From Archivesica marissinica (Eukaryota > Mollusca > Bivalvia > Venerida > Vesicomyidae), in NCBI GenBank assembly GCA_014843695.1, contig CM026387.1:72885749-72949748 (forward strand): 64,000 nt of DNA, given 5' to 3'. The notes under the pieces are model-generated. The model did not search any database. It was not told the origin of the DNA and saw only the letters and a list, made by a program, of their open reading frames with translations. Every line of letters starts with the position of its first letter. Position 1 is the first letter of the stretch. A program made the translations under genes and the position numbers. Shown here in pieces: positions 9,898 to 21,695 of this stretch.

Positions 9898-12800
9898 TTG
9901 TTAATGTACCATGCTGGCGTGTAGCCCGTGCAGTTGTTAATATACCATGCTGGCGTGTAGCCGTGTAGTTGTTAATGTACAATGCTGTCGTGTAGCCCGT
10001 GCAGTTGTTAAGTACCATGCTGGCGTGTAGCCGTGTAGTTGTTAATGTACCATGCTGGCGTGTAGCCCGTGCAGTTGTTAATATACCATGCTGGCGTGTA
10101 GCCGTGCAGTTGTTAATGTACAATGCTGGCGTGTAGCCCGTGCAGTTGTTGATGTACCATGCTGGCGTGTAGCCCATGCAGTTATTAATATACCATGCTG
10201 GCGTGAAGCACGTGCAGTTGTTAATGTTCCATGCTGGGGTGTAGCCCGTGCAGTTGTTAATGTACCATGCTGGCGTGTAGCCGTGCAGTTGTTAATTACA
10301 TGCTGGCGTGTAGCCGTGCAGTTGTTAAATACCATGCTGGCGTGTACCCGTGCAGTTGTTAATGTACATGCTGGCGTGTAGCCCGTGCAAAACCACCACC
10401 AGTTGTTAATGTACCATGCTGGCGTGTAGCCCGTGCAGTTGTTAATATACCATGCTGGCGTGTAGCCGTGTAGTTGTTAATGTACAATGCTGGCGTGTAG
10501 CCCGTGCAGTTGTTAATGTACCATGCTGGCGTGTAGCCGTGTAGTTGTTAATGTACCATGCTGGCGTGTAGCCCGTGCAGTTGTTAATATACCATGCTGG
10601 CGTGTAGCCCGTGCAGTTGTTAATGTACCATGCTGGCGTGTAGCCGTGCAGTTGTTAATGTACAATGCAGGCGTGTAGCCCGTGCAGTTGTTGATGTACC
10701 ATGCTGGCGTGTAGCCCATGCAGTTATTAATATACCATGCTGGCGTGTAGCCGTGCAGTTGTTAATGTACCATGCTGGCGTGTAGCCCGTGCAGTTGTTA
10801 ATGTACCATGCTGGCGTGTAGCCGTGTAGTTGTTAATGTACAATGCTGGCGTGTAGCCCGTGCAGTTGTTAATGTACAATGCAGGCGTGTAGCCGTGCAT
10901 TGTTAATATACCATGCAGGCGTGTAGCCCGTGCAGTTGTTAATATACCATGCTGGCGTGTAGCCCGTGCAGTTGTTAATGTACAATGCTGGCGTGTATCC
11001 GTGCAGTTGTTAATGTACAATGCTGGCGTGTAGCCCGTGCAGTTGTTAATATACCATGCTGGCGTGTAGCCCGTGCAATTGTTAATATACCATGCTGGCG
11101 TGTAGCCCGTGCAGTTGTTGATATACCATGCAGGCGTGTAGCCCGTGCAGTTGTTAATGTACCATGCTGGCGTGTAGCCCGTGCAGTTGTTAATATACCA
11201 TGCTGGCGTGTAGCCCGTGCAGTTGTTGATATACCATGCTGGCGTGTAGCCCGTGCAGTTGTTAATATACCATGCTGGCGTGTAGCCGTGCAGTTGTTAA
11301 TGTCCATGCTGGGTGTAGCCCGTGCAGTTGTTAATGTACCATGCTGGCGTGTAGCCGTGTAGTTGTTAATATACCATGCTGGCGTGTAGCCGTGCAGTTG
11401 TTAATGTACAATGCAGGCGTGTAGCCCGTGCAGTTGTTAATATACCATGCTGGCGTGTAGCCCGTGCAGTTGTTAATATACCATGCTGGCGTGTAGCCGT
11501 GCAGTTGTTAATATACCATGCTGGCGTGTAGCCCGTGCAGTTGTTAATATACCATGCTGGCGTGTAGCCCGTGCAGTTGTTAATATACCATGCTGGCGTG
11601 TAGCCCGTGCAGTTGTTAATATACCATGCAGGCGTGTAGCCCGTGCAGTTGTTAATATACCATGCTGGCGTGTAGCCCGTGCAGTTGTTAATATACCATG
11701 CTGGCGTGTAGCCCGTGCAGTTGTTAATATACCATGCTGGCGTGTAGCCGTGCAGTTGTTAATATACCATGCTGGCGTGTAGCCGTGCAGTTGTTAATAT
11801 ACCATGCAGGCGTGTAGCCCGTGCAGTTGTTAATATACCATGCTGGCGTGTAGCCGTGTAGTTGTTAATAACACACACCATTAATATACCATGCTGGCGT
11901 GTAGCCCGTGCAGTTGTTAATATACCATGCTGGCGTGTATCCCGTGCAGTTGTTAATATACCATGCTGGCGTGTAGCCCGTGCAGTTGTTAATATACCAT
12001 GCTGGCGTGTAGCCCGTGCAGTTGTTAATATACCATGCTGGCGTGTAGCCCGTGCAGTTGTTAATATACCATGCTGGCGTGTAGCCGTGCAGTTGTTAAT
12101 ATACCATGCTGGCGTGTAGCCCGTGCAGTTGTTAATATACCATGCTGGCGTGTAGCCGTGTAGTTGTTAATTACATGCTGCGTGTACCGTATTTAATACC
12201 ATGCTGGCGTGTAGCCGTGTAGTTGTTAATATACCATGCTGGCGTGTCCCGTGCAGTTGTTAATATACCATGCTGGCGTGTAGCCGTGCAGTTGTTAATA
12301 TACCATGCTGGCGTGTAGCCGTGCAGTTGTTAATGTACCATGCTGGCGTGTAGCCCGTGCAGTTGTTAATATACCATGCTGGCGTGTAGCCCGTGCAGTT
12401 GTTAATGTACAATGCTGGCGTGTAGCCCGTGCAGTTGTTAATGTACCATGCTGGCGTGTAGCCCGTGCAGTTGTTAATATACCATGCTGGCGTGTAGCCC
12501 GTGCAGTTGTTAATATACCATGCTGGCGTGTAGCCCGTGCAGTTGTTAATATACCATGCAGGCGTGTAGCCCGTGCAGTTGTTAATGTACCATGCTGGCG
12601 TGTAGCCGTGCAGTTGTTAATATACCATGCTGGCGTGTAGCCCGTGCAGTTGTTAATATACCATGCTGGCGTGTAGCCCGTGCAGTTGTTAATATACCAT
12701 GCTGGCGTGTAGCCGTGCAGTTGTTAATGTACAATGCTGGCGTGTAGCCCGTGCAGTTGTTAATGTACCATGCAGGCGTGTAGCCCGTGCAGTTGTTAAT

Positions 12801-15800
12801 ATACCATGCTGGCGTGTAGCCCGTGCAGTTGTTAATATACCATGCTGGCGTGTAGCCCGTGCAGTTGTTAATATACCATGCTGGCGTGTAGCCCGTGCAG
12901 TTGTTAATGTACCATGCTGGCGTGTAGCCGTGCAGTTGTTAATGTACCATGCTGGCGTGTAGCCCGTGCAGTTGTTAATATACCATGTAGGCGTGTAGCC
13001 CGTGCAGTTGTTAATATACCATGCTGGCGTGTAGCCGTGTAGTTGTTAATGTACAATGCTGGCGTGTAGCCCGTGCAGTTGTTAATATACCATGCTGGCG
13101 TGTAGCCCGTGCAGTTGTTAATATACCATGCTGGCGTGTAGCCCGTGCAGTTGTTAATATACCATGCTGGCGTGTAGCCCGTGCAGTTGTTAATGTACAA
13201 TGCTGGCGTGTAGCCCGTGCAGTTGTTAATATACCATGCTGGCGTGTAGCCCGTGCAGTTGTTAATATACCATGCTGGCGTGTAGCCCGTGCAGTTGTTA
13301 ATATACCATGCTGGCGTGTAGCCCGTGCAGTTGTTAATATACCATGCTGGCGTGTAGCCCGTGCAGTTGTTAATATACCATGCTGGCGTGTAGCCGTGTA
13401 GTTGTTAATGTACAATGCTGGCGTGTAGCCCGTGCAGTTGTTAATGTACCATGCTGGCGTGTAGCCGTGTAGTTGTTAATGTACCATGCTGGCGTGTAGC
13501 CCGTGCAGTTGTTAATATACCATGCGGCCAGTTGTTAATGTACATGCTGGCGTGTAGCCGTGAGTTGTTAATGTACAATGCGGCGTGTAGCCGTGCAGTT
13601 GTTATTACCATGCGGCATGTAGCCCGTGCAGTTGTTAATATACCATGCTGGCGTGTAGCCGTGTAGTTGTTAATGTACAATTCTGGCGTGTAGCATGTGC
13701 AGTTGTTAATGTACCATGCTGGCGTGTAGCCCGTGCAGTTGTTAATGTACAATGCTGGCGTGTATCCGTGCAGTTGTTAATGTACAATGCTGGCGTGTAG
13801 CCCGTGCAATTGTTAATATACCATGCTGGCGTGTAGCCCGTGCAGTTGTTAATATACCATGCTGGCGTGTAGACCGTGCAGTTGTTAATATACCATGCTG
13901 GCGTGTAGCCCGTGCTGTTGGTAATATATCATGCTGGCGTGTAGCCCGTGCAGTTGTTAATATACCATGCTGGCGTGTAGCCGTGTAGCTGTTAATATAC
14001 CATGCTGGCGTGTAGCCGTGTAGTTGTTAATATACCATGCTGGCGTGTAGCCGTGTAGTTGTTTATATACCATGCTGGCGTGTAGCCGTGTAGTTGTTAA
14101 TATACCATGCTGGCGTGTAGCCGTGCAGTTGTTAATGTACCATGCAGGCGTGTAGCATGTGCAGTTGTTAATATACCATGCTGGCGTGTAGCCCGTGCAG
14201 TTGTTAATGTACAATGCTGGCGTGTATCCGTGCAGTTGTTAATGTACAATGCTGGCGAGTAGCCCGTGCAGTTGTTAATGTACAATGTTGGCGTGTAGCC
14301 GTGCACAGTTAATGTACAATGATGGCGTGTAGCCCGTGCAGTTGTTGATATACCATGCTGGCGTGTAGCCCGTGCAGTTGTTCAAATACCATGCTGGCAT
14401 GTAGCCCGTGCAGTTGTTAATATACCATGCAGGCATGTAGCCCGTGCAGTTGTTGATATACCATGCTGGCGTGTAGCCCGTGCAGTTGTTAATATACCAT
14501 GCTGGCGTGTAGCACGTGCAGTTGTTAATGTCCATGCTGGGGTGTAGCCCGTGCAGTTGTTAATGTACCATGCTGGCGTGTAGCCGTGTAGTTGTTAATG
14601 TACAATGCTGGCGTGTAGCCCATGCAGTTGTTAATGTACAATGCAGGCGTGTAACCCGTGCAGTTGTTATTATACCATGCAGGCGTGTAGCCCGTGCAGT
14701 TGTTAATATACCATGCTGGCGTGTAGCCCGAGCAGTTGTTGATATACCATGCAGGCGTGTAGCCCGTGCAGTTGTTAATGTACAATGCTGGCGTGTAGCC
14801 CGTGCAGTTGTTGATATACCATGCTGGCGTGTAGCCCGTGCAGTTGTTTATATACCATGCAGGCGTGTAGCCCGTGCAGTTGTTGATATACCATGCTGGC
14901 GTGTAGCCCGTGCAGTTGTTAATATACCATGCTGGCGTGTAGTCCGTGCAGTTGTTAATGTACCATGCTGGCGTGTAGCCGTGTAGTTGTTAATGTACAA
15001 TGCTGGCGTGTAGCCCGTGCAGTTGTTGATATACCATGTAGGCATGTAGCCCGTGCAGTTGTTAATATACCATGCTGGCGTGTAGCCGTGTATTGTTAAT
15101 ATACCATGCTGGCATGTAGCCCGTGCAGTTGTTAATGTACCATTCTGGCGTGTATCACGTGCAGTTGTTAATGTACAATGCTGGCGTGTAGCCCGTGCAG
15201 TTGTTAATATACCATGCTGGCGTGTACCCGTGCAGTTGTTAATGTACAATGCTGGCGTGTAGCCCGTGCAGTTGTTAATGTACCATGCTGACGTGTAGCC
15301 GTGTAGTTGTTAATGTACCATGCTGGCGTGTAGCCCGTGCAGTTGTTAATATACCATGCTGGCATGTAGCCGTGTAGTTGTTAATGTACAATGCTGGCGT
15401 GTAGCCCGTGCAGTTGTTAATGTACCATACTGGCGTGTAGCCGTGTAGTTGTTAATGTACCATGCTGGCGTGTAGCCCGTGCAGTTGTTAATATACCATG
15501 CTGGCGTGTAGCCGTGCAGTTGTTAATGTACCATGCTGGCGTGTAGCTCGTGCAGTTGTTAATGTACCGTGCTGGCGTGTATCCCGTGCAGTTGGTAATA
15601 TACCATGCTGGCGTGTATCCCGTGCAGTTGTTAATGTACAATGCTGGCGTGTAGCCCGTGCAGTTGTTAATGTACCATGCTGGCGTGTAGCCGTGTAGTT
15701 GTTAATGTACCATGCTGGCGTGTAGCCCGTGCAGTTGTTAATATACCATGCTGGCGTGTAGCACGTGCAGTTGTTAATGTACAATGCTGGGGTGTAGCCC

Positions 15801-16117
15801 GTGCAGTTGTTAATGTACCATGCTGGCGTGTAGCCGTGTAGTTGTTAATGTACAATGCTGGCGTGTAGCCCGTGCAGTTGTTAATGTACAATGCAGGCGT
15901 GTAGCCCGTGCAGTTGTTAATATACCATGCAGGCGTGTAGCCCTTGCAGTTGTTAATATACCATGCTGGCGTGTAGCCCGTGCAGTTGTTGATATATCAT
16001 GCAGGTGTGTAGCCCGTGCAGTTGTTAATGTACAATGCTGGTGTGTAGCCCGTGCAGTTGTTGATATACCATGCTGGCGTGTAGCCTGTGCAGTTGTTAA
16101 TATAACATGCTGGCGTG

Positions 16118-16558
16118 TAGCTCGTGCAGTTGTTAATGTACCATGCTGGCGTGTAGCCGTGTAGTTGTTAATGTACAATGCTGGCGTGTAGCCCATGCCG
16201 TTGTTGATATACCATGTAGGTGTGTAGCCCGTGCAGTTGTTAATATACCATGCTGGCGTGTAGCCGTGTAGTTGTTAATGTACAATTCTGGCGTGTAGCA
16301 GGTGCAGTTGTTAATGTACCATGCTGGCGTGTAGCCCGTGCAGTTGTTAATATACCATGCTGGCGTGTAGCCCGTGCAGTTGTTAATGTACAATGCTGGC
16401 GTGTATCCCGTGCAGTTGTTAATGTACAATGCTGGCGTGTAGCCCGTGCAGTTGTTAATATACCATGCTGGCGTGTATCCCGTGCAGTTGTTAATGTACA
16501 ATGCTGGCGTGTAGCCCGTGCAGTTGTTAATGTACCATGCTGGCGTGTAGCCGTGTAG
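16118..16558. repeat. Higher-order block of the 36-bp array, third and more diverged copy
   Basis: The same ordered variants recur with private changes (CCCATGCCG, ATGTAGGTG, GTAGCAGGTG). It lies 6.7 kb from the second copy. Confidence 0.8.
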
Positions 16559-18254
16559 TTGTTAATGTACCATGCTGGCGTGTAGCCCGTGCAGTTGTTA
16601 ATATACCATGCTGGCGTGTAGCCGTGTAGTTGTTAATGTACAATGCTGGCGTGTAGCCCGTGCAGTTGTTAATGTACCATGCTGGTGTGTAGCCGTGTAG
16701 TTGTTAATGTACCATGCTGGTGTGTAGCCCGTGCAGTTGTTAATATACCATGCTGGCGTGTAGCCGTGCAGTTGTTAATGTACAATGCTGGCGTGTAGCC
16801 GTGCAGTTGTTAATGTACAATGCAGGCGTGTAGCCCGTGCAGTTGTTGATGTACCATGCTGGCGTGTAGCCCATGCAGATATTAATATACCATGCTGGCG
16901 TGTAGCCCGTGCAGTTGTTAATATACCATGCAGGCATGTAGCCCGTGCAGTTGTTAATATACCATGCTGGTGTGTAGCCGTGCAGTTGTTAATGTACAAT
17001 GCTGGCGTGTAGTCCGTGCAGTTGTTAATGTACCATGCTGGCGTGTAGCCCGTGCAGTTGTTAATGTACCATGCTGGCGTGTAGCCCGTGCAATTGTTAA
17101 TATACCATGCTGGCGTGTAGCCCGTGCAATTGTTAATATACCATGCTGGCGTGTAGCACGTGCAGTTGTTAATGTACAATGCTGGGGTGTAGCCCGTGCA
17201 GTTGTTAATGTACCATGCTGGCGTGTAGCCGTGTAGTTGTTAATGTACAATGCTGGCGTGTAGCCCGTGCAGTTGTTAATGTACAATGCAGGCGTGTAGC
17301 CCGTGCAGTTGTTAATATACCATGCAGGCGTGTAGCCCTTGCAGTTGTTAATATACCATGCTGGCGTGTAGCCCGTGCAGTTGTTGATATATCATGCAGG
17401 TGTGTAGCCCGTGCAGTTGTTAATGTACAATGCTGGTGTGTAGCCCGTGCAGTTGTTGATATACCATGCTGGCGTGTAGCCCGTGCAGTTGTTGATATAC
17501 GATGCAGGCGTGTAGCCCGTGCAGTTGTTGATATACCATACTGGCGTGTAGCCTGTGCAGATGTTAATATACTATGCTGGCGTGTAGCCCATGCAGTTGT
17601 TAATATATCATGCTGGCGTGTAGCATGTGCAGTTGTTAATATACCATGATGGTGTGTAGCCCGTGCAGTTGTTAATATACTATGCTGGCGTGTAGCCCGT
17701 ACAGTTGTTAATGTAACATGCTGGCGTGTAGCCCGTGCAGTTGTTAATATACCATGCTGGCGTGTAGCCCATGCAGTTGTTAATATACCATGCTGGCGTG
17801 TAGCATGTGCAGTTGTTAATATACCATGATGGCGTGTAGCCCGTGCAGTTGTTAATATACCATGCTGGCGTGTAGCCCGTGCAGTTGTCAATGTACAATG
17901 TTGGCGTGTAGCCCCTGCATGCAATTGTTAATGTATAATGCTGGCGTGTAGCTCGTGCAGTTGTTAATGTATAATGTTGGCGTGTAGCCCGTGTAGTTGT
18001 TAATATACGATACATGCATGTAGCCTGTGCAGTTGTCAATGTACCATGCTGCTGGTGTGTAGCCCGTGCAGTTGTTAATGTACGATGCTGGGGTGTAGCC
18101 CGTGCAGTTGTTAATGTACCATGCTGGCGTGTAGCCCGTGCAGTTGTTAATGTACGATAATGGGGTGTAACCCATGCAGTTGTTAATATACCATGCTGGG
18201 GTGTAGCCCGTGCAGTTGTTAATGTACCATGCTGGCGTGTAGCCCATGCAATTG

Positions 18255-18560
18255 TTAATGTACAATGCTGGCGTGTAGCCGTGCAGTTGTTAATGTACCA
18301 TGCTGGCGTGTAGCATGTGCAGTTGTTAATGTACAATGCTGGCGTGTAGCCGTGCAGTTGTTAATGTACCATGCTGGCGTGTAGCATGTGCAGTTGTTAA
18401 TGTACAATGCTGGCGTGTAGCCGTGCAGTTGTTAATGTACCATACTGGCGTGTAGCATGTGCAGTTGTTAATGTACAATGCTGGCGTGTAGCCGTGCAGT
18501 TGTTAATGTACCATGCTGGCGTGTAGCCGTGCAGTTGTTAATGTACAATGCTGGCGTGTC
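18255..18560. repeat. Terminal 71-bp dimer tract of the 36-bp array
   Basis: At the right end, a 36-bp unit with GTAGCATGTGCAG alternates regularly with a 35-bp unit with GTAGCCGTGCAG (starts near 18297, 18368 and 18439), giving a 71-bp dimer period. The array stops soon after, at GTGCAGTGGGAC. Confidence 0.85.
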
Positions 18561-18606
18561 GCCGTGCAGTTGTTAATGTACCATACTGGCGTGTAGCCCG
18601 TGCAGT

Positions 18607-18780
18607 GGGACTGTCGAACTATCGTGTGGACACCTTGATGATTGGTATATCTGATACATGCTACTATATTCCTATATCCCTGACGCTTTACTTGCCTAGT
18701 CTGCAACATTATTTTGGAGATTCATATAATAATAAGCAATATCTATGAAACTATATCCTTATAGCCGGAGGGTGTGGGGT
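18607..18780. other. Unique spacer, nothing recognised
   Basis: About 170 bases of non-repetitive AT-rich DNA between the 36-bp array and the G-rich tract. Confidence 0.4.
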
Positions 18781-18861
18781 GATGTTTGTGGGGTGATATT
18801 TGTGGGGTGGTATTTGTGGGGTGGTGTTTGTGGGGTGGTGTTTGTGGGGTTTTTTTGGGGG
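18781..18861 (+). repeat. 14-bp G-rich tandem repeat, 5 copies, possible G-quadruplex
   Basis: Five 14-bp units of the form GGTGTTTGTGGGGT (first two start GATGTTT and GATATTT) are followed by TTTTTTGGGGG. With the run just before the tract this gives seven runs of at least four G at near-regular spacing with roughly 10-base loops, a layout that could fold as a long-looped quadruplex. Confidence 0.85.
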
Positions 18862-19692
18862 TGAAGACAGATACTTCATTTATTAAGTTTCCTTTACATC
18901 ATACATGTATATACAAACAATACATACATAGTTTCAATGTCATTGTATACAAAATATTGCATTCATTATCAGTGCTGCAATAACTATATATATATAAGAC
19001 ATTATCCGATATATTGCATCTTAATCTCATTCATACTGCCTTTAAATAATTATGTTCCTGGCCTTGACAATCTAAATTACCTGTATCTAGCACTAGGAGG
19101 AGGCATACTGTCTATCAGGCATACATAATTATCTAATATAATGATTTACATGCATTATGCATAAACTTCGCTGTGATGTAATGAGGACATTTTTCAGCAT
19201 CGTGGACACTTTTCTTGTTGAAGATTCTTACACTGTACTATAAGCTTGAGAGTTGAGAGCGACCATACAGAGACGAAATTGGTTTGACTGGACGTCATGT
19301 TTCACTAGTGTTATGACGTCACTTTACAATGGGTTACACAATTCAGAAACGTGGTAACATAAGTACAAGTAAAGCAACATATGTACATGTATGTATGTTA
19401 TGATGTGTGCACCTGTACTTATCGAAAACCTCTTACAATCGGCTTAGCATTTCTAACATTTTCTCTTTGACAAAATCCAAAAATGTTTTGCAAACGACGC
19501 ACCTAGCGCAATTTCAGAATCATGTAATGCGTAATGTCATAGTGTTATGACGTAACTCAGGCGTCACTTCGTCGCATTTTATACCATTGTTTTACATTAA
19601 ACGAGTGCAGTTAGAGAGAGCATTAAACGTCGACTGCAATTGGTGATAAATGCCTACTTTCTACTAATCCTATAGAGTCGGCAACTAAGCAA
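18862..19692. other. AT-rich DNA, no gene recognised
   Basis: Contains a TGACGTCA palindrome (about 19314) and a second GACGTCA at about 19291, both common chance motifs in this composition. No SINE or tandem structure seen. Confidence 0.4.
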
Positions 19693-19694
19693 AT

Positions 19695-19790
19695 AATTAT
19701 TGCAAATTATGAATATATCTACGTATGACAACATAATTATTGCAAATTATGAATATATCTACGTATGACAACATAATTATTGCGACAACA
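19695..19790. repeat. 40-bp tandem duplication, 2.3 copies
   Basis: AATTATTGCAAATTATGAAT followed by ATATCTACGTATGACAACAT occurs twice exactly, with a third partial start (AATTATTGCGACAACAT). Confidence 0.95.
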
Positions 19791-19929
19791 TAATTAATAC
19801 ATGTGTACTATATTGAAAACATATGACTATATTTTATTTAAGAAATAAATATTTGTCTTTCAACTATGTATTGCCGAATACAATATGGCTTGGAGTTCTG
19901 GCGCGTATGATTAACAACGCAGGTCAATT

Positions 19930-20195
19930 TCGGGGCTCAGAACGACAACCCCAGTTTTATTCGACTATTTATAAATAACGCAAATACAACATGATCAAAA
20001 TATCTAAATAGCGCAAAAATAGTTGGTGTTATTTTTTAGAGTGTGTAAATTACGTCACAAAACTACCAAACATATGCTAGTAAAATGAGATCATGGTTGA
20101 CGTTACTCGCTAGTGTTTCATTGCAGCTGGTAAATTCCTTCTTTGCGCATAAGGCCAAATGCCGAGCCATTTTAGAATTTTCATTTTGGTGAAAA
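19930..20195 (+). repeat. Old dispersed repeat, copy 1
   Basis: Shares CTCAGAACGACAA, GTTTTATTCGACTA, AAATATC, GCGCAA, ATGCTAGTA, TTCTTTGC and TTAGAATT, in the same order, with 62088-62310. Divergence is heavy. There are no tRNA boxes or inverted ends that I can see, so the type is unknown. Confidence 0.6.
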
Positions 20196-20239
20196 ATGCA
20201 CTTCCATGACATGCATTCGATAAAATGTGTGGTTTCTGA

Positions 20240-20552
20240 GAAATTATGTGACTTCAGAAGATTTCACACTAGTTGGTGTGTAGAAATGATGTGACTTCAG
20301 AAGATTTCACACTAGTTGGTGTGTAGAAATTATGTGACTTCAGAAGATTTCACACTAGTTGGTGTGTAGAAATTATGTGACTTCAGAAGAGTTCACACTA
20401 GTTGGTGTGTAGAAATTATGTGACTTCAGAAGATTTCACACTAGTTGGTGTGTAGAAATTATGTGACTTCAGAAGATTTCACACTAGTTGGTGTGTAGAA
20501 ATTATGTGACTTCAGAAGATTTCACACTAGTTGATGTGTAGAAATTATGTGA
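20240..20552. repeat. 43-bp tandem repeat, 7.3 copies
   Basis: Units contain GAAATTATGTGACTTCAGAA and TTCACACTAGTTGGTGTGTA and are nearly identical; visible differences are GATTTC/GAGTTC, one AAATGATG and one TTGATG, so the array is young or recently homogenised. Confidence 0.97.
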
Positions 20553-20935
20553 TACTATGAAATAGGCAATACCTATGAACGGGGAAGCCAAAAATGATAC
20601 AAGCGAGGTGTTTGACATCTACGGAAGATTAAGAGAATATGTGTTTGTTTCAGTGTATGATCGATTTATATTTCACCGAATGAACATTGAAAGCATTATG
20701 GCGATGACCACTATAGCTTTATATGTTCATAAATAAAATATCATAAGGAAACAAAGGATGGAAAGTGTTTTATGATAGAAAACGATGCAACCGCGAGCTA
20801 AATGGCGATAGAATGTCGTGTTTAGACGATCATAAACGACGTCATAATATACGTCACAAATAATGTCACTGACAGCTTGAGTCGGAACATGTTCGCGTTG
20901 ACAACATTATGAAATAAATTTAAAAAATGTTTAGC
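20553..20935. other. No recognisable feature
   Basis: AT-rich single-copy-looking DNA with several ACGTCA-type motifs near 20840-20870, otherwise nothing. Confidence 0.4.
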
Positions 20936-21003
20936 CATGAAGGGGTTCGAGCATGTGACCTTTCGATTAAAGGGCAAGCACACTAGCAATTGCGCTATCC
21001 AGG
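20936..21003 (-). pseudogene. tRNA-like sequence, degenerate, possibly a lone SINE head
   Basis: On the minus strand it reads GCCTGGATAGCGCAATTGC near the 5' end and GCTCGAACCCC at the position of a T arm, with TTT near the anticodon position. The anticodon stem does not pair and the T-loop motif is altered, so it is not a working tRNA gene. It is either a tRNA-derived pseudogene or the head of a decayed SINE. Confidence 0.45.
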
Positions 21004-21482
21004 CCGTTTACGTATTAAATCCCCAAGGATGTTATTAGCAAACCAGATTAAACCAATCAAAAATGGTGGTACCTTTTTTTCTGTGAAAATGGTTCACAAA
21101 AATCTTACCAACAGAAATAATTGCATAGTATTGTAAATTTTGATATTTTATTGGTAAGTTTTATGTTCGTTCTTTTTTCATGTACATGTTATCTATAGGG
21201 GGTGCAACCCTTCGGCACGGTCAGACCTTTCCCCGTATGAAACATCAGTTAATTGCAGATTGAGGTATCCAATCACAAATTACGTGTATACAAATGCGAT
21301 TATTAACGTATATATATCATACGTGAGTAGGGTCATCGCAGGAAAACCCATTTCATTACATGAGCCACTGTCTAAACACACGAATACATGTGCACTATTA
21401 CATAATTATTAACAGAAAGGCCAATCAAAATTAACGTGTGTGACTTTATTGTCGAGTTGAGTTAATGTCGTAGACTTATACC
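21004..21482. other. No recognisable feature
   Basis: AT-rich DNA up to the SINE at 21483. No open frame or repeat that I would call. Confidence 0.4.
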
Positions 21483-21674
21483 GTCTGACCCTAATAATGG
21501 TAACAGTCTTTCAGATGGCACTTTAAGCCGATATATCGTGTCGGTGCTTTACACCGTGCAAGTAAAAGAAACAGAGGAGACTCTGGAATACGTCTCTGTC
21601 TGTATCATTGCACTAATCACCCAATATCTAAGATGGCCGGTAACGACAATAAATAAACGTAAAACACAAACACA
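21483..21674 (+). mobile_element. Threonine-tRNA-type SINE (family T), tRNA head missing
   Basis: Starts at CCGTCTGACCCTAATAATGG, just downstream of where the B box should be, and runs through ACACCGTGCAAGTAAAAGAA to the tail AATAAATAAACGTAAAACAC. This is the only family T copy on the plus strand. It abuts the edge of the 34-bp array. Confidence 0.85.
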
Positions 21675-21695
21675 CTTGTACACGTATCGAAAATA

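Larger units (their letters stand above)
6554..18606. repeat. 36-bp minisatellite, about 330 copies, 12 kb
   Basis: Each unit contains ATGCTGGCGTGTAGCCCGTG and GTTGTTAATGTACC. The standard period is 36; a frequent 35-bp form has AGCCGTG in place of AGCCCGTG. Variation sits at a few sites: GTACC/ATACC, ACCATG/ACAATG, GCTGG/GCAGG, CCCGTG/CCCATG/CATGTG, GTGCAG/GTGTAG. The unit has no stop in one plus frame and two minus frames, so open frames of 60-240 codons tile both strands; they follow the repeat and break wherever a 35-bp unit shifts the frame. The array is interrupted by a SINE at 6673-6854 and by tiny non-unit inserts near 10388 and 11869. Confidence 0.99.

Noticed and set aside
6853..18336. 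Many open frames with YINNCTGYTPAW, CWRVARAVVNVP or TTARATRQHG repeats
   Set aside because: These are the stop-free frames of the 36-bp unit on both strands; they break wherever a 35-bp unit occurs.
19280..19330. cAMP-response-type TGACGTCA sites as regulatory elements
   Set aside because: The octamer also occurs near 1390 and 61740 and shorter versions are scattered; without a gene or promoter nearby it is not evidence of function.
20936..21003. Functional lysine tRNA gene
   Set aside because: The TTT and flanking motifs suggested it, but the anticodon stem does not pair and the T-loop motif is altered.
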